NCBI GenBank assembly: GCA_027487385.1
Contig: JAIYDS010000205.1
Location: 1-64,000 of the forward strand
Direction: 5' to 3'
From: Acetobacteraceae bacterium
GTDB taxonomy: Bacteria; Pseudomonadota; Alphaproteobacteria; Acetobacterales; Acetobacteraceae
Length of the DNA stretch: 64,000 bases
Position 1 is the stretch's first letter. Each line of letters opens with the position of its first letter. Of the stretch, positions 51,601 to 60,183 are shown piece after piece. Made by a program: the position numbers and the translations under genes. The notes beneath the pieces are model-generated. The model searched no databases. It saw nothing but the letters and a program-made list of their open reading frames with translations, and was not told the DNA's origin.

Positions 51601-52912
51601 GCAGGCCGCCGGGCCGCAGCGCGAAGTGGAACAGCCCGATCACGCGGGCCTGCGCCTCGGGCTTGAGGTAGATGAGCAGGTTGCGGCAGGAGACGAAGTC
51701 GAGCCGCGAGAAGGGCGCATCCGCCAGCACGTCCTGGACGGAGAAGATCACGCAGCCGCGCAGATCCTGGTTGACCCGCCAGCAGCCGTTTTCCTCGACG
51801 AAGAAGCGCCCGAGCCGCTGCGCCGAGACCTCGCGCGCGATGCTGAATGGGTAGATGCCGCGTCGCGCCGTCGCGATGGCCTCGGCATCCAGGTCCGAGG
51901 CGAAGACCTGGAGGCGGATCGGCTTGCCACTGGCGGCGATCGCCTCCTGCAGCAGCATGGCGAGCGACCAGGTCTCCTCCCCCGTGCTGCAGCCGGCGAC
52001 CCAGAGGCGGAAGGGGAGGTTCGCGGGGTGGTTCGATATGACCCCGGGCAGGATATCGGCCTCCAGCTTGGCAAAGACGGCGGGGTCCCGGAAAAAGGCC
52101 GTGACATGGATCAGCATGTCCTTGCCGAGCAGGGCCAGCTCCTGCCCATCCGCCTCCAGCCGGGCGGTATAGGCGCCGATCTCGCGCGTGCCGGCGATTC
52201 CCATGCGCCGGGCCACGCGGCGGCGCAGCGTGCCGGGCTTGTAGAGCTCGTAATTGCTGCCGGCCTGCTCCTTCAGCAGGGTGATGATGCGCGGCAATTG
52301 ATCATCCGAGGCGCCGGCATGGCCGCGGGAATGCGCCTGAAGGGCCGCCGGCATCGCCGCGATCCGCAACACCGCGCTGGCGCCGCCGCAGGCGATCACG
52401 CCTTCCGGCATGCCCTTGAACTCCGCTTCCGCGGGATCCTGCACCAGAACCAGGCCGCCCTTGGCGAGGATCGCCCGCGCTCCCTTGCTGCCATCCTGCC
52501 CGTTGCCGGAGAGAACCACCGCCGTCGCGCGGGCGCCCTGATCCTTCGCCAGGGAGGCCATCAGGAAATCCAGCGGTAAGCGCAGCCCGTGCTTCTCGCG
52601 CACGGAAGCCACGCGCAGAATGCCGCCCGTCAGGGCCAGGGTGGTTCCCGGGCGGATCACATAAAGGTGATCGGCCAGGACAGGCATGCCGTCCTCCGCC
52701 TCCTCCACGACGAGCCCGGTATGCGGCGCCAGCAATTCGACAAGCAGGCTCTCGTGATCGGGATCGAGGTGCTGGACCAGGAGGAAGGCCATGCCGCTGG
52801 GCGTGGGCAGCGCTTCCAGCAGGCGGCGGAACGCCTCCAGCCCGCCGGAGGAAGCGCCGATCGCCACAACATCCATCGGGTGTCTTGCGACAAGTGTCGG
52901 CGCGTCAGACAT
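48683..52912 (-). CDS. CheB-CheR-PAS-histidine kinase-REC-REC-LuxR HTH hybrid sensor/regulator
   Basis: CheB [18 protein letters not shown]; CheR [20 protein letters not shown]; coiled coil [54 protein letters not shown] H-box; two receivers; C-term [41 protein letters not shown]. Confidence 0.92.
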   Translation of the reverse strand: [1409 protein letters not shown]

Positions 52913-53148
52913 GGGCCGGCACTTTCGAACATGGCGTCACGCTCTTCGCAACGCAGATCCGTCTAGCACGTTGCGCTGTCGGTCGGAGAATTCATTCCGC
53001 GTGCCGTGTCACGCCGGTGCGTAGTTTCCGATCCTCCCGCCACCGCACGGGCCCCGCCTATAAAATGCAGCCTGCTTCCTGCCCTGCATCGCCGCCCAGG
53101 CCCTGCCTCCGCCGTCTCGAAGCCGCCAGCCCACCATTGCCGAAAAGG

Positions 53149-53700
53149 ATGTCCGACATGCCGAGTTCGCAGTCTCCGCTCTCCACCGCCTCCCACGCCA
53201 ATGGCGCGATCTCCAACGGCGCGGGAGCGCTGGCGGACCACCGCCACATGATCTCCCCGCGCGACCATGTGGGCCTGCCCGAGCGCCTGCCGCTGCCGCC
53301 CGTGCCGGGCGTGCGCTCCGCGACCGCGTCCGACACCGCGCTCGGCCAGAAGATCCGGGGGCTTCGGCGCGCGCGGGTGCTGACGCAGAAGGAATTGGCG
53401 GCGATGGTGGGCGTCACCGGCGCGCAGCTGCATCGCTACGAGACCGGCGGCACCCGCATCGCCGCGAGCCGCCTTGTCGCGCTCGCCCAGGCACTGGGCG
53501 TGCGGGCGGACACGCTGATCGGCTCCTGCACGACGGAGCCGGAGGCGCCGGCGCCCGCCATCTTCTCCTCGGGCGATGAATTGCTGGAGCTGATCCAGAT
53601 CTTCAGCGGCCTGACCGACCCGCGCCACCGCAGCGCCGTGCTCTCCATCGCGCGGATGTTCCCGGTGGGCGACGCCGCGAAGACCAATGGCGAGGGCTGA
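53149..53700 (+). CDS. XRE-family transcriptional regulator
   Basis: LGQKIRGLRRARVLTQKELAAMVGVTGAQLHRYETGGTRIAASRLVALAQALGV. Confidence 0.88.
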   Translation: MSDMPSSQSPLSTASHANGAISNGAGALADHRHMISPRDHVGLPERLPLPPVPGVRSATASDTALGQKIRGLRRARVLTQKELAAMVGVTGAQLHRYETGGTRIAASRLVALAQALGVRADTLIGSCTTEPEAPAPAIFSSGDELLELIQIFSGLTDPRHRSAVLSIARMFPVGDAAKTNGEG

Positions 53701-53902
53701 CCTCCGGCCGGGGCGGGGGGCGCTTGCTTCCCCCCCGTCGCTGACCGCGCCGGCGCGCCATGTCTTCTTCCCTCGGCTTCTCGTCACCGCTGCGCGGCGC
53801 TCGCTGGTGTGATCTCAATTTAACAGGAGAGTATCGCTAAACAATCCTTTCTAACTCGTCACGAAAAAAGAATTTCGCTGAGCGGCAAATGCCGTAACTT
53901 CG

Positions 53903-53942
53903 CTCCTGAAATAACGTAGAGAGAAATTCTCTCGTTCAGGAG
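53903..53942 (+). promoter_or_regulatory. Nested 5'-leader hairpin sequestering the Shine-Dalgarno
   Basis: Outer 8-bp perfect stem CTCCTGAA/TTCAGGAG, inner 6-bp stem GAGAGA-AAT-TCTCTC; GGAG lies in the 3' arm, 4 nt before ATG 53947. Confidence 0.6.
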
Positions 53943-53946
53943 TGAA

Positions 53947-56900
53947 ATGGCAAGTTCACCAGCGCAGGTTATATTCAATATTACGCCGACACATTCGCCA
54001 CAGACGCCGCATTCGATTGTCAGTTTTTTTTACCAGAATGCCGGAGTGGCACAACTCGCTTCGGGCCTGTCAGTCCTGGGCCAGGTGTTCGCCGCGGGCG
54101 AACTGCCCCGCCACGCGCAACTGACCGCCGCCATCGCCGGCGTGACTGTCGCGGTCCAGATGGACATCAAGACCACGCACCCGGATGGTTCCGCCAACAT
54201 GGTCCTGCTCACGGTCGAGCGGCCGGCTCTGGCCGCCGGAGCGAGCCTGCAGGTGGATCTCGCGCTCGGCAGCGGGCCCGCCCCCGCCGCGCTCGACCTG
54301 CGCGCCGGCCTGCACGGGCATCACCTGGCTGCCACGCTGACCGGCCCGGGCCTCGCGCCCCAGCATTTCGACGTGCTGGCCGCGCTCGACCACGCGCTGG
54401 CGGCGGGCACGGCCTCGATCTGGCAGAGCGGGCCGCTCGCCAGCCAGGCGCGGGTGGCGATCGACCTTCCCGGCTCCGCCCGGCTGGTCTTCGACGTGAC
54501 GCTGTTCCGCGACGGCGCCCTCTCGGTCGAGGCGCAGTTCAACAATGACGGCGCGATGGAAGCCACGGGCGGGCGCGTCGTGCGGCAGATCGCCGTGACG
54601 CTGGATGGCGTGGCCGCACCCGCCGTCTCGCTCGACCAGGGCCAGTACCAGAACTGGCATGGCAGCTTTTCCACCTCCACGCGCGATGGCGGCCAGGGGC
54701 TGGGGAGTGCCGCGGGCGGCTGGCTGAACATCCGCCAGGATGTGGCGCACCTCGAAGCCACGGGCGCCGTGGCGCATTACGACCTGACGCATGGCGTGAA
54801 CACCTCCCTGCTTGACGGCTTCGCGGCCGCCGCCGCCGCACCGGGCTGGAATGCGCCGCTCGGCACGCATGGGGTGGCGACCTTCATGCCGGGCACCGGC
54901 GGGCGGGCCGATATCGGCTTCACCACCGCCGCCAACACCGCCTGGCTGATGACGCAGGATGCGCGGGCCGCGAATTACGCCATCGGCCAGGCCGAGGCGG
55001 CGAGTGCGGCGCCCTGGCACCTCTGGGATGCGCAGCACGGCACCTGGCTCGGCACCAACGCCTATCCGTCACTCTGGACCGACGCGCGCGGCGGCGTGGG
55101 GAGGCCGGGCGCCGCGGGCTCCACCGGCCTGACGCAGCAGCCCGACGCCGCCACGGGCTGGACGCTCGACACGGCGCATCAGCCCGACCTCTCCTATGTG
55201 CCCTATCTGATGACCGGCGCGCGCTGGATGCTGGACAACCTCCAGGCCCAGGCCAGCTGGAACCTGATGAGCCAATGGCCCGCCATGCGCGGCGAGGCGC
55301 AGGATCTGGTGGTGCAGGACAACCAGGTGCGCGGCGCGGCCTGGAGCCTGCGCCAGATCGACGAGGCCGCCTGGGCAAGCCCCACCGGCAGCGCCGAGAA
55401 GGCCGCCTTCACCGAGGCTTCGGCCGCCAATTGGGCCTGGCTCGTCAGCAAGATTCCCGAATGGACCGCCCAGCAGGGCGAGGCACATGGCTGGCTGCCC
55501 GGCGCCTACGGAACCCCGGGCGCGCTGCCGCCCTGGCAGCAGGATTACTTCGCCTCGACGGCCATCGCCGCCGCCCGCCATGGCAATGCGGATGCGCTCA
55601 CCTTCCTCAATTGGGAAGCGAATTTCCTGGTGGGCCGCTTCACCCATACGAAGCAGGGCATGCCCGCGCATGACGGCGCGGCCTATCTGCTCGCCATCGC
55701 CGACCCCGCGACCGGCACGCCCTATGCGACATGGGCCTCCATCGGCGCGCATACCGCGGCGCTGGGCTGGTCCAACGGCGCGGGCTGGGGGCAGAGCCAG
55801 GGCGATTACCCGCAGCTGGCCTTGGCGACGCTGGCCGGTATCGCCGAACTCACCGCCTCCCAGGCCGCCGCGCGGGCCTATCGGGCGCTGCTGGCCGATG
55901 CGCCACCCTTCACCGCGACCAGTGATTTCACCCGCGATCCCACCTTTTCGCTGATCCCACCGGCCAGCCCGACCATGGCGGCGCTCTCCGTCGTGCTCGG
56001 TGCCGATTCCTGGCAGGGCCACCCCGATGCGGTGATCCTGCTGGATGGGCGGGAGGTGTTCCACGGCCTCATCGCGGCCAGCCATGCGAGCGGCGGCATC
56101 GCCATCGAGCTCGGCCAGGTTTCGCTCGCCGAGCCGCATGCCGTGACGGTGCGCTTCCTCAATGATGCCTGGGGCGGCACCGCGGCCACGGATCGCAACC
56201 TGCATGTCGAGGATCTCCGCCTCGACCAGGTCTCGACCGGCCAGCACGCGGATCTCTTCGCGACGGGCGAGGTCACGCTGCGCCTGCCCGGCGCCGCGCC
56301 GCCCGCCCTGCCGGTTCCCGCGCCCCCGCCGCCGGCCGTGCCAGGCGTGCTGATCCATCTGGGCCTCTCGGAAGATGCCTGGGCGGGCCATGCGCATGCG
56401 ACCATCCTGCTCGATGGCGTCGTCCTCGCCGCGAACCGGGAGATCACCGCCAGCCATGCGGCGGGGAAGGTGCAGTATCTCGACCTGCGTGCCGAGATGA
56501 CGGCGGGCGCACACACGCTGACGGTGCGTTTCCTTGACGATGCCTGGGGCGGCAATGCCGCGGCGGACCGGAACCTCTACGTGGATTCCGTGGCCATCGG
56601 TGGCGTGGACCTGCACCAATCCGCCGCACTGCTCTGGAGCCGCGACACAAGCTTCTCCTTCACCCAGCAGGGGGCCGCCCCCGTGATCGGCAGCGGGCCG
56701 GATTCGCTGACGCTCGGCCTCTCCGCCGATTCCTGGGGGGGGAATCCGCATTTCCTCATCCTGGTGGATGGGCGCCAGATGGGCGGCGTGCAGAGCGCCT
56801 CGGCCAGCCACGCAGCAGGACAGCATGACTTCCTGGAGATTCATGGCAGCTTCGGCACCGGGCAGCACCAGCTCACCGTGCGTTTCCTGGATGATGCCTG

Positions 56901-57018
56901 GGGCGGCACCGCGGCGCAGGATCGCAACCTCCATGTGGACAGCCTCTCGCTGAACGGGGTGGATCTGCACCGGCACGCGTCACTCCTGGCCTCGGGCGAT
57001 GCGGTGTTCGCGTTCTGA
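53947..57018 (+). CDS. 1023-aa hypothetical protein: N-terminal paralogue of the 30718-32691 product plus three C-terminal CBM60-like repeats
   Basis: Collinear similarity to the 30718 product, then three ~100-aa repeats each with DSW/DAW...ILLDG...VRFL(D/N)DAWGGxAAxDRNLxV. Confidence 0.85.
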   Translation: MASSPAQVIFNITPTHSPQTPHSIVSFFYQNAGVAQLASGLSVLGQVFAAGELPRHAQLTAAIAGVTVAVQMDIKTTHPDGSANMVLLTVERPALAAGASLQVDLALGSGPAPAALDLRAGLHGHHLAATLTGPGLAPQHFDVLAALDHALAAGTASIWQSGPLASQARVAIDLPGSARLVFDVTLFRDGALSVEAQFNNDGAMEATGGRVVRQIAVTLDGVAAPAVSLDQGQYQNWHGSFSTSTRDGGQGLGSAAGGWLNIRQDVAHLEATGAVAHYDLTHGVNTSLLDGFAAAAAAPGWNAPLGTHGVATFMPGTGGRADIGFTTAANTAWLMTQDARAANYAIGQAEAASAAPWHLWDAQHGTWLGTNAYPSLWTDARGGVGRPGAAGSTGLTQQPDAATGWTLDTAHQPDLSYVPYLMTGARWMLDNLQAQASWNLMSQWPAMRGEAQDLVVQDNQVRGAAWSLRQIDEAAWASPTGSAEKAAFTEASAANWAWLVSKIPEWTAQQGEAHGWLPGAYGTPGALPPWQQDYFASTAIAAARHGNADALTFLNWEANFLVGRFTHTKQGMPAHDGAAYLLAIADPATGTPYATWASIGAHTAALGWSNGAGWGQSQGDYPQLALATLAGIAELTASQAAARAYRALLADAPPFTATSDFTRDPTFSLIPPASPTMAALSVVLGADSWQGHPDAVILLDGREVFHGLIAASHASGGIAIELGQVSLAEPHAVTVRFLNDAWGGTAATDRNLHVEDLRLDQVSTGQHADLFATGEVTLRLPGAAPPALPVPAPPPPAVPGVLIHLGLSEDAWAGHAHATILLDGVVLAANREITASHAAGKVQYLDLRAEMTAGAHTLTVRFLDDAWGGNAAADRNLYVDSVAIGGVDLHQSAALLWSRDTSFSFTQQGAAPVIGSGPDSLTLGLSADSWGGNPHFLILVDGRQMGGVQSASASHAAGQHDFLEIHGSFGTGQHQLTVRFLDDAWGGTAAQDRNLHVDSLSLNGVDLHRHASLLASGDAVFAF
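55970..57015 (+). repeat. Three tandem CBM60-like domain repeats within the 53947 CDS
   Basis: TVRFLNDAWGGTAATDRNLHVEDL / TVRFLDDAWGGNAAADRNLYVDSV / TVRFLDDAWGGTAAQDRNLHVDSL. Confidence 0.85.
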
Positions 57019-57175
57019 GGGTCTGCGGAAACCAAGCGGGGGCGCCACGCCCCGCGCAGCAGTGGGCACGTGGTTTCCGAGGCTATGAGGCGGAGCGGCC
57101 TTCCCGCAGCATGGGTGTCGCCATGCCGGCCATGACGGCACGGCGGTCCCGAAGCTCATGGTTGAAGGACCCGCC

Positions 57176-57394
57176 ATGTCCGACCTCTCCGCACCGCAGC
57201 CGATCCTGCACCAGCTGCGCTTCCTGTTCCGGCACACCGCGCCGCTGCTCTACCTCGTCGCGAATGCGACGGCTGGCGATGTCGCGGCAATCTGGGCCCG
57301 CATCTCCGTCCGGCGCGCCGAGGCGCCCGTCGGCGTCGCCGTCTCCATCGCACCGCCGCGGGCGGCCGGGCTGCGGATCGCCAAACTGGATTAG
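57176..57394 (+). CDS. Small hypothetical protein
   Basis: MSDLSAPQPILHQLRFLFRHTAPLLYLVANATAGDVAAIWARISVRR... Confidence 0.45.
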   Translation: MSDLSAPQPILHQLRFLFRHTAPLLYLVANATAGDVAAIWARISVRRAEAPVGVAVSIAPPRAAGLRIAKLD

Positions 57395-57469
57395 GTCATG
57401 TCAGGCGCAGGACACCCGGCGGCGGCCCGCCCGTTTGGCATGCGCCGCCCAAGGAGAGACACGCTCCGC

Positions 57470-57565
57470 ATGCCGCGCCTTTTCCGCCATCCCTTCATGA
57501 GCCTCTGGCTCAGCCCGGCCAGCCGCGAGGCGCTTGCGGAGGCGCGCGCTGCCCGCCCCCCATGA
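57470..57565 (+). CDS. 31-aa small protein with FMSLWLS motif
   Basis: MPRLFRHPFMSLWLSPASREALAEARAARPP; AAGGAG upstream; N-terminus matches the 60184-60387 product. Confidence 0.4.
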   Translation: MPRLFRHPFMSLWLSPASREALAEARAARPP

Positions 57566-57742
57566 CCGTCGCGGTCGAAGCACTGACCATGGCCATCCGG
57601 GGCGGGCGCCAAGACTTGGCGCGCTCACGCAGGGGATTAGCGCCGGCTGCGTTCCGCTGTCCTGATCGCGCTGCAACCCGCCTGGGCAAGAGGCGTTCAC
57701 CTCGCAGCACCGCATGTGCCGCGGTCAACAAGGAGAACGCAG

Positions 57743-57946
57743 ATGAACTGGGATACGATCAAGGGCAATTGGAAGCAGATGACCGGCTCCGTGAAGGAGC
57801 AATGGGGCAAGCTCACCGATGACGACATGACGACCATCGAGGGCCGCCGCGACCAGCTCGTGGGCCAGATCCAGGAGCGCTACGGCATCGCCAAGGATGA
57901 GGCGGAATCACAGGTGAAAGCCTGGGAAGAGCGTCACCGCTCCTGA
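57743..57946 (+). CDS. CsbD-family stress protein
   Basis: MNWDTIKGNWKQMTGSVKEQWGKLTDDDMTTIEGRRDQLVGQIQERYGIAKDEAESQVKAWEERH. Confidence 0.95.
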   Translation: MNWDTIKGNWKQMTGSVKEQWGKLTDDDMTTIEGRRDQLVGQIQERYGIAKDEAESQVKAWEERHRS

Positions 57947-58211
57947 GGGTGCCAGGCGGTCCCGCTCCATGCGGGGCCGCCTGCTTCCGACGAAAAGCAC
58001 CGGCTGAGGGCACCGACCTGGGGTAACGCCCGAAGGGTCCTGCCTGGCTCGCCTGGGCCATGCCTTCCCCGTGGTGGCGCTGATCGCGGGTGCCACCACC
58101 TTCGTCGGGGTTGTCGGTTCCCCGGACACCGCCGGCCAAGAGGCGCGGCAAGGCTGGCGAAGGGAGGCGGAAGGAGCGGCGCTGGTCGCGATCAGCGCCG
58201 CCCTCATCGCG

Positions 58212-58550
58212 TCAGCGCGAGGCGGGTGGCGTCACGCGGCCCAGGGTCCGGCCAGCCGCGGTGCCGGGCGGATTGCCCGGCATGCCGTCGGACTGCATGG
58301 GATAGGCGCCGGAATTGTTGGTCCCCGCCGCGCGATCCAGGGAGCGCTCCGCCGCCGTGCCGGGCGGATTGCCGGGACGGCCATCGGATTGGGCGGGATA
58401 CGCGCCGGAGGTGTTGGTCCCCGCCGCACGATCCAGCGAACGTTCGGCCGCCGTGCCGGGCGGATTGCCGGGGCGCCCGTCGGAGGGGTCGGTGCAGGCG
58501 GCGGTGCCGAGCAGCAGGGCGCCCAGGGTCAGGTTGCGGAACAGGGTCAT
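58212..58550 (-). CDS. Small lipoprotein with three DGxPGNPPGT repeats
   Basis: Lipobox LLLGTAAC; repeats SDGRPGNPPGTAAERSLDRAAGTNTSGAYPAQ. Confidence 0.75.
   Translation of the reverse strand: MTLFRNLTLGALLLGTAACTDPSDGRPGNPPGTAAERSLDRAAGTNTSGAYPAQSDGRPGNPPGTAAERSLDRAAGTNNSGAYPMQSDGMPGNPPGTAAGRTLGRVTPPASR
58264..58480. repeat. ~99-bp imperfect tandem repeats
   Basis: Repeated GTTGGTCCCCGCCGC(G/A)CGATCCAG...GCCGTGCCGGGCGGATTGCCGGG encoding the 33-aa protein repeat. Confidence 0.7.
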
Positions 58551-58671
58551 GGTCTCTCGTCCTTTGAAGGGTTGCCCTTCGTCAACGCGGCTTCAACGCC
58601 CGGGTTGCCGGACCGCAACCGGAAGCGATCCACCGCGTTCCCGCCACGGTCCATCAACTCAGGAGAGAACC

Positions 58672-58749
58672 ATGCGTGGCGCATTGCTCTGGCTCGTCGG
58701 AATTCCCATCCCCATCATCATCGCGCTGTATCTCTTCGGGGTGCTGTAA
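58672..58749 (+). CDS. 25-aa hydrophobic small protein
   Basis: MRGALLWLVGIPIPIIIALYLFGVL preceded by AGGAGAG. Confidence 0.5.
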   Translation: MRGALLWLVGIPIPIIIALYLFGVL

Positions 58750-58802
58750 GCGTCGCCGCTTCGGGAATGATCGGACGGGGCTCTGCCAGGACTGAGGCCC
58801 GA

Positions 58803-59036
58803 ATGGAGGGCGTGATGCGGCTGGCACGCCGCCTCGGCTCCGCCCTGACCCCGCCCGAGGCCGCTCCCGCGGCCATGACCGTCGCCGTGATGGGGCCCGG
58901 GCAGAGTCAACCGCGCAGGCTGTTCGAGCCGGCGCTGATGATCATCGCGCCCGTCGCCATGCTGGCGATCACGCTGCTGCTGATGGCCTTCATCCGGGTC
59001 CAGCGCCAGATGTGCGAGACCGTGTGCTGCGCCTGA
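58803..59036 (+). CDS. Small putative membrane protein
   Basis: C-terminal TM FEPALMIIAPVAMLAITLLLMAFIRVQRQM; start uncertain. Confidence 0.35.
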   Translation: MEGVMRLARRLGSALTPPEAAPAAMTVAVMGPGQSQPRRLFEPALMIIAPVAMLAITLLLMAFIRVQRQMCETVCCA

Positions 59037-59139
59037 ACTGTTCAGCCTGATCGGCGCGCCGCTGCTGGCCCCCTGGACGGCCAGCCCGCCGGCCGGCGCA
59101 TGGATCACCGCGCGCGGCCTGCTCACCCGACCGGAGCGA

Positions 59140-60183
59140 TCAGTCGCGCCCGACCGCGATGCCCCAGAAGGCCGTGATGTGCCGCACGGCGGAGACGCCC
59201 GCTTCCAGCACCCAGGGCCCCGCCCGGCCGAGGCCCGCGGCGATCGGGAAGCCATGGCCCATCTCCGGCAAGGTCCAGAGTTCCACCGCCGCCACGCCGC
59301 GCCGTGCCCAGACGCGGTGCCGCGCCTGCGGAATGGGCGTCGTTTCGCTGCTGGGCTCATGCGCGCAGCCATGCAGTTCGGCCCATTGTGCCGCGAGGAT
59401 TTCGGCATTCTCCGGGTCCACCGTGCGGTCCCGCTCACCCTGCCAGATGGAGAGGCGCGGCCAGGGCTGGTGGCCGCGCGGCGCGGTTCGCGCGCGCACG
59501 GCCGCCGCGAGTCCGATGCGCGTGCTGAAAGGATCCGCGCGATGCATGCGCAGCAGAGCCATGGGCGAGGTGCTGGCCGCGCCGACCGGCATGCCAGCGA
59601 CCACCGCCCCGGCCGCGAAGACGGCCGGATAGGCGGCCAGCATGGCCGCCGCCATCGCGCCCCCGGCCGAGAGCCCCAGGATGAAGACGCGCCGGCGGTC
59701 CGAGCCGAATTCCCGGCTCGCGTGGCGCACCATCTGCCGGATGGACAGGGCCTCGCCCTGGCCGCGGCCAACATCCATCGGCCGGTACCAGTTGAAGCAG
59801 CGGTTGCGATGATTGGCCGTGACCTGAACGGGCAGCACCAGCGGGATGCCGAGTTCCTCGGCCATCATGATCCAGCCGGTCTGCGCGGCGAAGTCCGCGC
59901 CGTCCTGGCCGCATCCATGCAGGACGACGATCAGCGGCGCACCCGTCTGCGGCTTGCGGCGCGGATGGAAGACCAGCATGCGCAACGCACCGGGATTGGA
60001 CCCGAAATGCGCGACTTCGGTGACCCTGCCACGTGGCGCTATCGGCGCGCGGCTTGGCTCAGGCGGGGCCCAGGCCAGGTGGATCAGCCGGGCGGCGGCC
60101 TGGCCGAGATGTACCATCAGGCCGCTGGCGCGCAGCCGCTTCGCCGCCCTGGGCCGCCCGGCCCGCCGGGAACGAAGCGACAC
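59140..60183 (-). CDS. PHB depolymerase-family esterase
   Basis: LIVVLHGCGQDGADFAAQTGW; CFNWYRPMDVGRGQGEALSIRQMV; VFILGLSAGGAMAAAMLAAYP; LPEMGHGFPI. Confidence 0.92.
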   Translation of the reverse strand: MSLRSRRAGRPRAAKRLRASGLMVHLGQAAARLIHLAWAPPEPSRAPIAPRGRVTEVAHFGSNPGALRMLVFHPRRKPQTGAPLIVVLHGCGQDGADFAAQTGWIMMAEELGIPLVLPVQVTANHRNRCFNWYRPMDVGRGQGEALSIRQMVRHASREFGSDRRRVFILGLSAGGAMAAAMLAAYPAVFAAGAVVAGMPVGAASTSPMALLRMHRADPFSTRIGLAAAVRARTAPRGHQPWPRLSIWQGERDRTVDPENAEILAAQWAELHGCAHEPSSETTPIPQARHRVWARRGVAAVELWTLPEMGHGFPIAAGLGRAGPWVLEAGVSAVRHITAFWGIAVGRD

